From: Acinetobacter lanii
GTDB taxonomy: Bacteria > Pseudomonadota > Gammaproteobacteria > Pseudomonadales > Moraxellaceae
Assembly: GCF_011578285.1 (NCBI RefSeq)
Contig: NZ_CP049916.1
Location: 1,860,001-1,924,000, forward strand
Direction of reading: 5' to 3'
Length of the DNA stretch: 64,000 nucleotides
Part shown: piece after piece, positions 36,903 to 46,397 of the stretch
How the letters are laid out: every line of letters begins with the position of its first letter
Position numbering within the stretch: position 1 is the first letter of the stretch
Notes under the pieces: generated by a model
What the model was told of the DNA's origin: nothing
Databases searched by the model: none
The model's input: only the letters and a program-made list of their open reading frames with translations
Made by a program: the position numbers and the translations under genes

Positions 36903-38015
36903 TTATTTATCAGTCTCAAACAGTGCTGCAACAAATGATTTTGCAGAGAATGGACGTAGGTCATCAATTTTCTCGCCGACGCCAATAAATCGAATCGGTA
37001 CATGAGTACGACTCGCGATATTGAACAATACCCCACCTTTGGCAGTACCATCGAGTTTGGTAATGGTTAAACCGGTTAAACCCACCGCTTCATCAAACAT
37101 TTCAACCTGATTAATCGCGTTTTGACCGGTACCTGCATCCACCACCAACATCACTTCATGTGGCGCAGTCGCATCAATTTTTTGCATCACACGTTTAACT
37201 TTGGTCAGCTCTTGCATCAAGTGACCTTTGTTATGCAAACGACCTGCGGTATCTGCAATCAGGACATCAATGCCTTTGGCACGCGCACTTTCGAAAGCAT
37301 CAAAAATCACAGAAGCACTGTCAGCCCCATGACCTTGCGCAACCACGGCAATATTATTGCGCTCACCCCAAATTTGCAGTTGTTCAGTCGCTGCGGCACG
37401 GAAAGTATCGCCCGCTGCCAACATCACCTTCTTGCCTTCACCTTGCAAGCGTTTTGCCAATTTACCAATCGTGGTGGTTTTACCTACACCATTCACCCCA
37501 ACCACCAAAATTACATACGGACTTTTAGCCGGGTCAATGTGTAAAGGTTTCACACGCGGTGCAAGCAATGCCACCAATTCTTCCTGAAGCGCTTTATACA
37601 GTGAGTGTGAGTAAATCAAATCACCACGCGCCGTACGTTCGGTTAAATTGGTAATAATGGTTTTGGTCGCTTCAACACCAATATCGGCAACCAACAATTG
37701 CTCTTCCACTTCTTCAAGCAATTCATCGTCAATCTCCTTGCCACCGATCAAAATATTGACCATACCATCGGCAAAGTTTTTACGAGACTTGCTTAAGCCC
37801 TCTTTCATACGGCTAAAGAAACCGCCTTTTTTTGGCTGTTCTTCTTCAGTTTCAGACTCAATACTATTCGCCACAGGCGTTTGCGGTGCGTGTACTGCAG
37901 CGCTTACTTTATTATTTTCAATAATAGGCACATCAACCGCGGGCAAACTCGGTAAAGTGACATCGTCATCACCGATATCCGCATCAATCAAGAATTTATT
38001 TTGCTGTTCTTGCAT
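36903..38015 (-). CDS. ftsY: Signal recognition particle receptor FtsY
   Basis: The SRP receptor GTPase, which brings translating ribosomes to the inner membrane. Start at the ATG at 38015, preceded by AAGGA, giving 370 residues; the longer frame has no such site. The N-terminal acidic A region (about residues 1-70) is rich in Asp and Glu. The NG domain shows GVNGVGKTTTIGKLA (P loop), DTFRAAATEQL, DTAGR and TKLDGTAKGGV motifs. It is divergent from an M16 peptidase pair, a gene order also known from pseudomonads as I recall it. Identification is secure. Confidence 0.95.
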   Translation of the reverse strand: MQEQQNKFLIDADIGDDDVTLPSLPAVDVPIIENNKVSAAVHAPQTPVANSIESETEEEQPKKGGFFSRMKEGLSKSRKNFADGMVNILIGGKEIDDELLEEVEEQLLVADIGVEATKTIITNLTERTARGDLIYSHSLYKALQEELVALLAPRVKPLHIDPAKSPYVILVVGVNGVGKTTTIGKLAKRLQGEGKKVMLAAGDTFRAAATEQLQIWGERNNIAVVAQGHGADSASVIFDAFESARAKGIDVLIADTAGRLHNKGHLMQELTKVKRVMQKIDATAPHEVMLVVDAGTGQNAINQVEMFDEAVGLTGLTITKLDGTAKGGVLFNIASRTHVPIRFIGVGEKIDDLRPFSAKSFVAALFETDK

Positions 38016-38189
38016 GCCGATTCCTTGAAAAGCATAGCGATTAAAAGAAATAAGTTTAGCATAGATTCTTGATATTTCATGTCCTAGCGCGACTTTTAAA
38101 GCGCTAAACCAAAATGCAACACGCTGAACTTGCAATCAAATGCATTATTTTGAAAAATAGCATAGATAATAAACACATTCGGATGTCAT

Positions 38190-39596
38190 GTGATTGGTTT
38201 CAAATCTTCTATTTGGGCATATAGGTCACATCTATCAGGTTTTAGCTCACGCTTCTGCGCAATCAGTCTGAGCTTAGCGGGTCTCTTTCACTGCACACAA
38301 ATTCAAGCTGCTGAATCTGTCAATGCTAGTCGTAACACCATTGATACAACCTTGAGCAATGGACTCAAAGTGATTATTCGAGAAGATCATCGCGCGCCGA
38401 TTGTACTGAGCCAAATTTGGTATGCGGTGGGCAGTAGCGACGAATCTGGTAATCTGCTCGGCATTTCGCATGTACTTGAACACATGATGTTCAAGGGCAC
38501 CAAAAAAGTTCCTGATGATGAATTTACCCGCTTAAGTCGGATTTATGGCGGCAGTATCAATGCCTTTACTTCGACCAATTACACCAACTATTTTCAACTT
38601 TATCCCAAAAAATACTTTCCACTGGCTTTAGAGCTAGAAGCCGATCGTATGCGCAATCTGGTGTTACGCCAGCAAGACTTTGAACCTGAAATTAAGGTAG
38701 TAATGGAAGAAAGACGGCAACGGACCGATGACAATCCGCGTAATTTGGCTTTTGAACGTTTTAAATGGATTGCTTACCCCACCAGTCATTATCGCCAACC
38801 CACCATCGGTTTAATGAAAAATTTAAATAACATTCAACTCAAAGACTTACAACACTGGTATCAAACCTGGTACACCCCGAATAATGCCACTTTGGTGATT
38901 GTTGGCGATGTCAATCCCGAAGCGACCATTCAACTGGTTGAAAAGTACTTTGGTCAAATCCCGAAGCAAAATACGCCTGATCGTAATGATGTTTTAGAAT
39001 TTGACCGTTTAGGCTTTCGCCAATTGGAGATGAATCTGCCGGTACAAGTGCCCAATCTCTATATGGCATGGAATGTCAAATCCTTAAAAACTGCCAAAAA
39101 CCCGCAAGACGCCTATGCCCTCACCATTATTCAAACCCTTTTGGACGGCGGAATTTCATCCCGTTTACAAGATCGCTTGGTTCGAGATCGTAAAATTTTA
39201 ACGTCGATTGATGTCAGCTATGATCCTTATAACCGTGGTGACAGTCTGTTTATTATTTCAGCCCTACCTGCTGATGGAGTCAGCCTCAATCAAGCGCAAA
39301 CCGCCATTCAAGCTCAAATGGATTTATTTAAAACTGAATTGGTCAACCAAAATGAATTAGACGCAGTCAAAGCCAATTTCGTGTCGCATTTGGTCTATAG
39401 CCAAGATGATATTGCTGGACAAGCTCGGATGATTGGACAACTTGAAGTCAATGGATTGGACTATCGTTTTCTCGATCAATTGCCCAAGCATTATGAGACA
39501 GTGACTTCAGCAGACATTCAACGGATTGCCAATGTATTTTTTGTCCGAGACAATTTAAGTGTTTTGCATCTTATGCCTGAACAACAACAAAAATAA
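38190..39596 (+). CDS. M16B peptidase, catalytic subunit
   Basis: A 468-residue zinc peptidase with an N-terminal signal segment ending around QAAES, so the enzyme is periplasmic or exported. The inverted zinc motif HVLEHMMFKGT gives H94, E97 and H98, with the downstream glutamate in KVVMEERRQR. The start is a GTG, since the ATG 2 nt upstream opens directly on a stop. The following gene supplies a second M16 domain without the zinc motif; such pairs form heterodimers. It is divergent from ftsY. The substrate is unknown. Confidence 0.85.
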   Translation: MIGFKSSIWAYRSHLSGFSSRFCAISLSLAGLFHCTQIQAAESVNASRNTIDTTLSNGLKVIIREDHRAPIVLSQIWYAVGSSDESGNLLGISHVLEHMMFKGTKKVPDDEFTRLSRIYGGSINAFTSTNYTNYFQLYPKKYFPLALELEADRMRNLVLRQQDFEPEIKVVMEERRQRTDDNPRNLAFERFKWIAYPTSHYRQPTIGLMKNLNNIQLKDLQHWYQTWYTPNNATLVIVGDVNPEATIQLVEKYFGQIPKQNTPDRNDVLEFDRLGFRQLEMNLPVQVPNLYMAWNVKSLKTAKNPQDAYALTIIQTLLDGGISSRLQDRLVRDRKILTSIDVSYDPYNRGDSLFIISALPADGVSLNQAQTAIQAQMDLFKTELVNQNELDAVKANFVSHLVYSQDDIAGQARMIGQLEVNGLDYRFLDQLPKHYETVTSADIQRIANVFFVRDNLSVLHLMPEQQQK

Positions 39597-39611
39597 AGGA
39601 ACAAAATATTG

Positions 39612-41258
39612 ATGTTGAATTTGAAAAAAATAAATACACAATCGAAAGATTTACAGGCAAACATTCCATCTGCAGAGCCGCAATACCTTCAAAAAAAATC
39701 AGCTTGGCGTTTAAGATGTGTTGTTCATCCAGTCTTCAGTTTATGTTTATACCTATTATTTCCATTAAGTAGCTTTGCCGATGTTGAACAATTGATTAAT
39801 GAAAATGAAGACTCAAGTCTATCCACCCGTGGCTTAAAATCGATTGCTGTGTTGCAAAGCCTAAAGCATCTTGAAAAAAAATCTTTAAATTCCGCACCCT
39901 TTGTCCAAGAACTCCCCAATGCACAACAGGTCCGTAGCTTATTTGTAGCGACTCAAGCCTTACCCATTGTCGACATTCAACTGACCTTTCATGCCGGTTC
40001 TGCACATGATGAAAGCATTGAAAAAGGCCTATTTGGTGTGGCCAACATGGCAGCAAAACTTATGCCCGAAGGGACCGATCAATACAGCGCTAAACAGCTT
40101 GCTCACGCCTTTGATGCTTTAGGCGCACAATTCAATGTCAATGCCTATCGGGACATGTTTATTGTGCGGTTAAGGGTACTGTCGGATCCGAAAAAGTTAG
40201 AGTCGGCTTTAGATTTAATGTTGCATTTGATTAATCATGCCAACTTTAATGCTTCAGGGCTGAATTTAGTCTTAAACAACACCAAAATTGGACAAAAACA
40301 AGTTCAGGAAAATCCAAGTCGGCTGATGGGAATCAAATTTTATCGGAGCCTATATGGTCAGCATCCTTATGCTGAACCCAGTGTGGGTACGCAAGGCAGT
40401 GTCAAAAAAATCACGCCTGAAAGGCTTAAAACCTTTAGAGATCGATTGTTAGTGGCGCAGAATTCTAATATTGCCATTACCGGCGATTTAACCGCACCCC
40501 AAGCCACAGCATTGGCCAATAAAATTACACAAAACTTACCGCAAGGCGAGCCAGCAGCCGCCATTCCTGAAGCGATTGAACACCAAGATTTTAATCTTCA
40601 ATTTATCCCACATCATTCAAGTCAGGCATATATTACTATGGGGCATTTGGGCATACGTCATGCCGATCCTAATCGGGCAGCACTCGAGGTCGCCAATCGA
40701 ATTTTTGGTGGTGGAAGTTTCAGCTCATTACTCTCGAAAGAACTTCGAATAAAACGCGGCTACACCTACAGCGCATCGAGCAATTTAACCAGTACTGAAG
40801 CTCCCGGGGTGTTTTCACTGACCTACTCCACCCAACAAGATCAACTGATGGACAGCATTCAAGTTGCGCATCAAACTCTGATCAATTTTATTCAACAGCC
40901 TTTAACCAAAACCCAACTCGAAGAAACCAAAGAAGGTTTGTTACGCGCCTATCCGATGAGTTTTAGCAGCAATGCCAACATTAATGCACAAATTGCTTCA
41001 ATTGGTTTTTACGGTCTACCCACCGATTATTTGAATCAATACCAAAAGCAAATCAACGCCCTCACTGTGAAAGACGTACAAAAAGCAATACACCAACACT
41101 TACATGCAGATAAGTTGACTGTCGTGGTGGTGGCACAATCGCTTGATATGAAAGCCCTTAAGAACAGCTTAAACCGCAATATCGGGATTGAAGTGGAGCA
41201 GAATGTTCATTCCACTGATGCCAAGACACCAACTAAAACTACATTAGCAACCCAATAA
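39612..41258 (+). CDS. M16B peptidase-like partner subunit (non-catalytic)
   Basis: A 548-residue M16 protein from the ATG at 39612. The zinc motif HxxEH is missing; the equivalent stretch is KGLFGVANMAAKLM. It keeps the C-terminal R/Y substrate-binding motif (LRIKRGYTYS), which in M16 heterodimers is provided by the inactive subunit. A long N-terminal leader with a hydrophobic segment LFSLCLYLLFPLSSFAD-like (about residues 47-60) suggests export. It starts 15 nt after the catalytic subunit, so the two are cotranslated. Confidence 0.8.
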   Translation: MLNLKKINTQSKDLQANIPSAEPQYLQKKSAWRLRCVVHPVFSLCLYLLFPLSSFADVEQLINENEDSSLSTRGLKSIAVLQSLKHLEKKSLNSAPFVQELPNAQQVRSLFVATQALPIVDIQLTFHAGSAHDESIEKGLFGVANMAAKLMPEGTDQYSAKQLAHAFDALGAQFNVNAYRDMFIVRLRVLSDPKKLESALDLMLHLINHANFNASGLNLVLNNTKIGQKQVQENPSRLMGIKFYRSLYGQHPYAEPSVGTQGSVKKITPERLKTFRDRLLVAQNSNIAITGDLTAPQATALANKITQNLPQGEPAAAIPEAIEHQDFNLQFIPHHSSQAYITMGHLGIRHADPNRAALEVANRIFGGGSFSSLLSKELRIKRGYTYSASSNLTSTEAPGVFSLTYSTQQDQLMDSIQVAHQTLINFIQQPLTKTQLEETKEGLLRAYPMSFSSNANINAQIASIGFYGLPTDYLNQYQKQINALTVKDVQKAIHQHLHADKLTVVVVAQSLDMKALKNSLNRNIGIEVEQNVHSTDAKTPTKTTLATQ

Positions 41259-41314
41259 GGGCATCAGACATAAGGTATTGTGATAGCGTCTAGGTCTAAA
41301 TAACAGAGCTGATT

Positions 41315-41638
41315 CTATTCGTCTTCTATCGCCATTGCTGGATATTGATTAATACGCGAAGATTCAAAGTGATGTGCATGCATTAAACGATAAAACTCAA
41401 AGTTACTCATTTTTTCTTGAATTAAAAGTTCGCGTGCCATCTCTTGGGTTTCGGCAAAAGACTGCTGTTTGGACAATTGCACCACTTGGTTGAATTGTTC
41501 ATTATTGACTGGACGGATTAAGGCATAAATTGCAGTCATTAAAATGAACGCAATAATTCCACCTAAAATGGCATTAAAGAGAGACTCGATTTGAAATTGC
41601 GATTTAAATTTTAAAAATTGATCTTTGGAAATGAGCAT
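41315..41638 (-). CDS. Small membrane-anchored hypothetical protein
   Basis: A 107-residue protein with one strong hydrophobic segment, AILGGIIAFILMTAIYALI (about residues 23-41). It is preceded by a charged N terminus and followed by a soluble helical tail rich in Gln and Glu (NEQFNQVVQLSKQQSFAETQEMARELL). I do not recognise a family. It lies 56 nt after the convergent M16 partner gene. Function is unknown; the coding status is supported by its clean reading frame and composition. Confidence 0.6.
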   Translation of the reverse strand: MLISKDQFLKFKSQFQIESLFNAILGGIIAFILMTAIYALIRPVNNEQFNQVVQLSKQQSFAETQEMARELLIQEKMSNFEFYRLMHAHHFESSRINQYPAMAIEDE

Positions 41639-41818
41639 GTACTACCTCTAATTGCAGGTAGTTTAATCGGGCTTGCGTAAAAAATACAGTGTATCGCTCA
41701 ACAAGGCATTGAAAATACTTTGCTGAGCGCATTTCATCACGTTCTCTATAATTGTCCAAAGCACTCTATTTCGAAAGCTTTCTAAACAAAAATAGATTTG
41801 AATAAATGGATTGTATGC

Positions 41819-42178
41819 TTAGGAAATCATGCCACGAATCACTGTAAAGTACAAAATAAAGGCAATCAGTGCTAAGGCTAAAATAATCACAAAAACGCTA
41901 ACCCCTGCCTCAGCATGTGGAGGATGCAGATCATCATCATCTGCAATACGGCGTAGCTCGCCATCATAGTAACGATAAAACGCTGCTTTTTGCGCAGGAT
42001 CTAAAGTGTTGACGAAGTCATAGACGCGTTTGCGCTGTGCCAAGCAATAATCACCGAGCCGAATATCTTGACGAAAAATTGCTTCATCTAGCTGTTTTCT
42101 ATGAAATTGTGCCAATGCAACCACTTGAGACTCAACTGGAGGAACATCAAAATTAAATCCATCAATTGTATTTGACAT
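41819..42178 (-). CDS. Small tail-anchored hypothetical protein
   Basis: A 119-residue protein. The first 85 residues are soluble and helical (VVALAQFHRKQLDEAIFRQDIRLGDYCLAQRKRVYDFVNTLDPAQKAAFYRYYDGELRRI). A single C-terminal membrane segment, VSVFVIILALALIAFILYFTVI, would anchor it with the bulk on one side. An AAGGAGAAGA ribosome binding site precedes the ATG, which makes it a convincing gene. I do not recognise the family, and no function is apparent. Confidence 0.65.
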   Translation of the reverse strand: MSNTIDGFNFDVPPVESQVVALAQFHRKQLDEAIFRQDIRLGDYCLAQRKRVYDFVNTLDPAQKAAFYRYYDGELRRIADDDDLHPPHAEAGVSVFVIILALALIAFILYFTVIRGMIS

Positions 42179-42407
42179 CTTCTTCTCCTTTTAAAATTTT
42201 ATTAGATGACTTAATATACCGCTATTATGCTTAAAGTTTAAACATTTAAGCAATCATAATATGAATAAAACAATTATATTTAGTTGACAAGTTAAATAAT
42301 TTGTAATATTAGTTTAACAATACGATGTTATCTTGATTTTTGACCTCTTGGGTCATCTTCATCTGTAATTGTTGTACATATCATAATTAGAAAATAAGGA
42401 GTTTTAT

Positions 42408-42641
42408 ATGATTAATCAAATCTCTCAACAAGAACTCGAGCATTTATACTCGAACGCTGTAAACACCATTCAATTTGAAATGAATTTTTCAGATGCGGTG
42501 TCTGAACTTGAACAAGCAGCACGCGCTGGTCATGGTAAAGCAGCAATGTTCTTGGCTGAATTATACCTTCAAGGTTTCCGTGTTGAACGAGACTCGCTCA
42601 AGGCGCAGTATTGGCAACAGATGGCCACCATGCAAGCATAA
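42408..42641 (+). CDS. Small Sel1-like repeat protein
   Basis: A 77-residue protein that is essentially one and a half Sel1/TPR-like helical repeats: AVSELEQAARAGHGKAAMFLAELYLQGFRVERDSLKAQYWQQMA carries the A-G-x-A-x-A-x-F-L-A-x-L-Y pattern of SLR units. Such proteins bind partner proteins; the partner is unknown. A TAAGGAG ribosome binding site precedes the ATG. It is followed by a cTTCGg-loop terminator. Confidence 0.7.
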   Translation: MINQISQQELEHLYSNAVNTIQFEMNFSDAVSELEQAARAGHGKAAMFLAELYLQGFRVERDSLKAQYWQQMATMQA

Positions 42642-42666
42642 AACGTCACTTCGGTGGCGTTTTTTA
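42641..42666 (+). terminator. Terminator with TTCG tetraloop
   Basis: AAACGTCAC and GTGGCGTTT arms pair, with one G-U, around a TTCG tetraloop, followed by a T run; it ends the Sel1-like gene. Confidence 0.8.
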
Positions 42667-42799
42667 AACCCTAAATTTCTTAAACATATTGATAAAAATT
42701 CATAAATTCTTACGATTCAGATCAAAGCCGCAACTGAACTTTCACATAATCAATTTATAATAAAAACACTAAATTTTTAGTGATCAATGTTCCATCGTC

Positions 42800-43189
42800 A
42801 TGAAAAAATATATTAAGTTGCACCCTTCAGCAAAAGATTCAATGTTAAAAATTTCAATTCTAAAAACCATGATGTATTGCGGGGTACTTTGGGGCCTTTA
42901 TCATCCTGAACATCAAGGCTGGGCGATTAAAGCCGAAAAAAATGATTATATCTTCCCGTTTTGGCTCAGTTCTTTACAAGCCATTCATTACGCCAAAATC
43001 CATTGGCCAAACTATGTGCCAAAAAAAATTACACCCAAAGACTTTGAACAATCACTCATGCCGACATTGACCCGTTTGCATGTTTCACCGACCTTGTTTA
43101 ACCATAAATCACGCCGTTTCAAACTGTCTACTGCACAGATGCGTTTGTTTTTCTTTAATGATGCTGATTTAAACTTGGCAGTTGCTTAA
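42800..43189 (+). CDS. DUF2750-like protein
   Basis: A 129-residue soluble protein. The central block VLWGLYHPEHQGWAIKAEKNDYIFPFWLSSLQAIHYAKIHW, and later PKKITPKDFEQSLMPTLTRL, resembles DUF2750 proteins (vWgL...gwa...fpvW...eyA...W...pkxixlxdF...lp). No catalytic motif is known for this group. It has no signal peptide and stands alone between two terminator-bounded genes. Family assignment is by eye and moderate. Confidence 0.55.
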   Translation: MKKYIKLHPSAKDSMLKISILKTMMYCGVLWGLYHPEHQGWAIKAEKNDYIFPFWLSSLQAIHYAKIHWPNYVPKKITPKDFEQSLMPTLTRLHVSPTLFNHKSRRFKLSTAQMRLFFFNDADLNLAVA

Positions 43190-43352
43190 CTGCGTTTAGG
43201 GTATGCAGATCGACATTATCACTATAGCGTCATGCATGATCTGTTTGAACTCGAGCGTACTGTGTTGAAACCATGAAAGTCATTGCAATCACAGATAATT
43301 TGGTTTATTAAAATAGTTAAATAAATAGAACAATGCCAAGCGAGGTACATAC

Positions 43353-43784
43353 ATGACTACCGTTGCACAAGTGCTTCAAAATAAAAACAACGTTGAAACA
43401 TCAACCATACCTCCAAGCGCAACTGTCCTTGAAGCCATTCGCCTAATGTCCTCTAACAGTATCGGTGCGATTGTGGTGGTTGAGTCAGAAAAAGTCGTCG
43501 GCATTCTTTCCGAACGGGATTACACCCGCAAAGTGGCGTTAATGCACCGTAAATCAGATCAAACTTTAGTATCCGACATTATGACTTCCAACGTGATTTC
43601 GATCAGTCGTAGCCATAGTGTAGATGACTGTTTAAGCCTGATGACCGAACGCCATATTCGTCATTTGCCTGTCGTTGAAAATGAACAATTGATTGGCATA
43701 GTCTCGATTGGAGATTTGGTCAAAGCCACTATGCAAGATCAGAAAGTGCTGATCGAGCAGCTACAACAATATATCTCAAGCTAG
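43353..43784 (+). CDS. CBS domain protein
   Basis: A 143-residue soluble protein made of two CBS domains, the pair that binds adenosine nucleotides. The first includes TVLEAIRLMSSNSIGAIVVVESEKVVGILSERDYTRKV. The second includes SVDDCLSLMTERHIRHLPVVENEQLIGIVSIGDLVKA. It likely senses an adenylate and regulates an unknown partner. It is followed by a strong bidirectional terminator. Confidence 0.85.
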   Translation: MTTVAQVLQNKNNVETSTIPPSATVLEAIRLMSSNSIGAIVVVESEKVVGILSERDYTRKVALMHRKSDQTLVSDIMTSNVISISRSHSVDDCLSLMTERHIRHLPVVENEQLIGIVSIGDLVKATMQDQKVLIEQLQQYISS

Positions 43785-43822
43785 TACACCCAGCTTCCAT
43801 CGAAAAGCATACTCATAACGCA

Positions 43823-43850
43823 TAAAAACCTCTCAATCGAGAGGTTTTTT
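43823..43850. terminator. Bidirectional rho-independent terminator
   Basis: AAAACCTCTC and GAGAGGTTTT arms with an AATC loop, between the CBS-domain gene and the convergent trpB. Confidence 0.88.
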
Positions 43851-43870
43851 AGCTGAATCAAACTTTAAAA

Positions 43871-45079
43871 TCAATTCAGTCCGAGTTTTTCAGCCACATA
43901 ATCTGAGTCTTTATCGCCACGACCGGAAAGATTGACCACAATTTTGGTGTCTTTTGACATTTGTGGCGCTTCACGAATCGCCCATGCCACTGCGTGTGAA
44001 CTCTCCAATGCCGGCACAATCCCTTCAACGCGTGACAGCGTCATGAAAGCATCTAAACACTCTTGGTCTGTGGCAGTACTGTACTGCACACGGCCTAAAT
44101 CTTTTAAGAAACTGTGCTGCGGCCCCACGCCTGGATAGTCCAGACCCGATGCAATCGAATGCACCGGTAATGGCTCACCATTCTCATCTTCAAGCACATA
44201 GCACGCCATACCATGAATTTGACTTGGTTTGCCCAACGTCAACGTTGCAGAATGTTGTGTGGTGTCTAAACCATGACCTGCAGGCTCTACACCCACTAAC
44301 TTTACTTCAGGGTCATTTAAAAATGCAGTGAAAGCACCCATTGCGTTTGAACCCCCGCCTACACACGCCACAATATAGTCAGGGTAGGCATTAAAACGGT
44401 CTTGGCTTTGTACTTTAATTTCATCACCAATAATGGCTTGGAAGTCACGTACCATTTTTGGAAATGGATGTGGGCCAACCACAGAACCAATCGCATAAAT
44501 AAAGTTTTTCGGGTCTTTTAAATATTCCTCAAAAGCGCTATCCACCGCATCTTTTAAGGTCGCAGTACCACGCGTCACGGAAATCAGGGTTGCACCCAAA
44601 ATTTTCATTTTCACGACATTAGGATGTTCTTTTTCAATATCCACTTGTCCCATGTGAATTTCACATGGAATGCCCACCAAAGCACATGCAGTTGCCAAAG
44701 CGACTCCGTGCTGACCTGCACCGGTTTCCGCAATGACTTTGGTTTTACCCATATATTTGGCAAGCAATGCTTCACCCAAGCAATGGTTGATTTTGTGTGC
44801 ACCGGTATGGTTTAAATCTTCACGTTTTAAGTAAATTTGCGCGCCACCCAACTGCTCTGAAAGTCGTTTGGCATGAAATAAAGGACTTGGACGTCCGACA
44901 TAATGCGCAAAGAGGTCTTTCAGCTCATCCTGAAATTCTTTCGTATGACGAATTTCTTCATACGCAAGATTGATATCATCCATGGCTTGTTTTAAATCAG
45001 GTGGAATAAACTGACCACCGTAGACACCAAAGAAACCCGCTTCATTGGGTAATGCAATTCCATTGATTTGATGATCCAT
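43871..45079 (-). CDS. trpB: Tryptophan synthase beta chain
   Basis: The PLP beta subunit, which condenses indole and serine to tryptophan. 402 residues. The PLP lysine lies in [20 protein letters not shown], the glutamine/glycine loop [20 protein letters not shown] follows, and the phosphate-binding [12 protein letters not shown] block is intact. Neither trpA nor trpF is next to it in the window: downstream is the CBS gene on the opposite strand, and the VWA gene lies upstream. It ends at the terminator shared with the CBS gene. Confidence 0.94.
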   Translation of the reverse strand: MDHQINGIALPNEAGFFGVYGGQFIPPDLKQAMDDINLAYEEIRHTKEFQDELKDLFAHYVGRPSPLFHAKRLSEQLGGAQIYLKREDLNHTGAHKINHCLGEALLAKYMGKTKVIAETGAGQHGVALATACALVGIPCEIHMGQVDIEKEHPNVVKMKILGATLISVTRGTATLKDAVDSAFEEYLKDPKNFIYAIGSVVGPHPFPKMVRDFQAIIGDEIKVQSQDRFNAYPDYIVACVGGGSNAMGAFTAFLNDPEVKLVGVEPAGHGLDTTQHSATLTLGKPSQIHGMACYVLEDENGEPLPVHSIASGLDYPGVGPQHSFLKDLGRVQYSTATDQECLDAFMTLSRVEGIVPALESSHAVAWAIREAPQMSKDTKIVVNLSGRGDKDSDYVAEKLGLN

Positions 45080-45195
45080 ATCTTTTCCCCCTCGATTTTA
45101 TTGAACAATGTTCTTGAGTAATACCAATCCATGAACGTGTTTAACCATCAGCATATTACAAATGATTCATGCTTGAATCGAACATTAAGCCATTT

Positions 45196-46389
45196 TTAGC
45201 GAGATAAATATTTGGTCATCTCTTCAATGCCTTTCAAACTCATTGGGTACATATGATCATCAAAAATTTGTTTGATCAAACCAATGGTTTGGGTGTAATG
45301 CCAATAGTTTTCAGTTTCAGGATTGAGCCAAGCGGTTTTTTCATAATGACTGCGTAGACGACGTAACCAGACTTCACCCGCTTCTTCATTCATATACTCA
45401 ACCGAACCGCCTGCTGAACGAAGCTCATACGGTGCCATACTGGCATCGCCAACCACAATTACACGATAGTCTTTAGCATAGGTATTGAATAAATCTTGCG
45501 TATTCATACGGGTTGAATTACGGCGGTAATTGTCTTTCCAAACATAGTCGTAAAGGCAGTTATGAAAATAGAAATATTCAAGGGTTTTAAATTCGGTTTT
45601 GGCGGCACTAAACAGTTTTTCACATTGCGCAATATGCGCATCCATTGAGCCACCGACATCAAAGAGCATCAGGACTTTAATGCGGTTACGACGTTCAGGC
45701 ACCATCTGTACATCTAAAATGCCTTGTTTAGCCGTTTCTCGAATGGTTTGATTGATATCAAGTTCTTCTTCTGCTCCTTGACGTGCAAACTTACGCAAAC
45801 GACGTAGCGCCATTTGCATTTGGCGTGTCCCTAAAATCTGCTCATCATCCAAATTTTGATATTTGCGTTGTTCCCAAACCTTTACTGCTGATCGTTTACG
45901 TCCCGGCCCACCAATCCGCACCCCTTCAGGATGATCACCAAAAGCACCAAAAGGTGAAGTTCCACCGGTACCAATCATACGATTGCCCCCTTGATGCTTT
46001 TTATGTTGTTCGCGCAAACGCTCTTCCAACATTTTCATCAATTCTTCAAGCGAACCCGCTTTCTGTAAGGCTTCTCGTTGTTCAGGGGTAAGATGTTTCT
46101 CTAAAAGCTCTAGATCAAACCATTCTTTCGGCAGTTGACCTACTTTACTCAACAGATCTTCGACATCAAAGGTATGAATCCCCTCAAAGTAGTCTTTCAT
46201 AGCACGATCATATTTATCAAAGAAGCGTTCATCTTTGACCATGACCGTTTTTACAAGCTGATAAAAATCATCTTGATCAGCAAAGACTAAACCGGCACTA
46301 ATGGCTTGATTGAGATCGATGAGTTCACGCGTCGAAACGGGAATCCCGTATTTTCGCAAGGTATAAAATAATCTTACGAACATCAGCAT
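45196..46389 (-). CDS. VWA-domain protein (CoxE-like) paired with a MoxR ATPase
   Basis: A 397-residue cytoplasmic protein with a helical N-terminal region, a Gly-rich linker at residues 134-165 (GGNRMIGTGGTSPFGAFG), and a C-terminal von Willebrand A domain. The metal site (MIDAS), normally D-x-S-x-S, reads D244-V-G-G-S248, so the first serine is glycine. Later conserved strands include RVIVVGDASMAPYEL. It is 8 nt downstream of the MoxR ATPase gene. Such pairs (RavA-ViaA, NorQ-NorD, CoxD-CoxE types) insert metals or remodel enzyme complexes; the client here is unknown. Confidence 0.82.
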   Translation of the reverse strand: MLMFVRLFYTLRKYGIPVSTRELIDLNQAISAGLVFADQDDFYQLVKTVMVKDERFFDKYDRAMKDYFEGIHTFDVEDLLSKVGQLPKEWFDLELLEKHLTPEQREALQKAGSLEELMKMLEERLREQHKKHQGGNRMIGTGGTSPFGAFGDHPEGVRIGGPGRKRSAVKVWEQRKYQNLDDEQILGTRQMQMALRRLRKFARQGAEEELDINQTIRETAKQGILDVQMVPERRNRIKVLMLFDVGGSMDAHIAQCEKLFSAAKTEFKTLEYFYFHNCLYDYVWKDNYRRNSTRMNTQDLFNTYAKDYRVIVVGDASMAPYELRSAGGSVEYMNEEAGEVWLRRLRSHYEKTAWLNPETENYWHYTQTIGLIKQIFDDHMYPMSLKGIEEMTKYLSR

Positions 46390-46397
46390 TCACCCCA

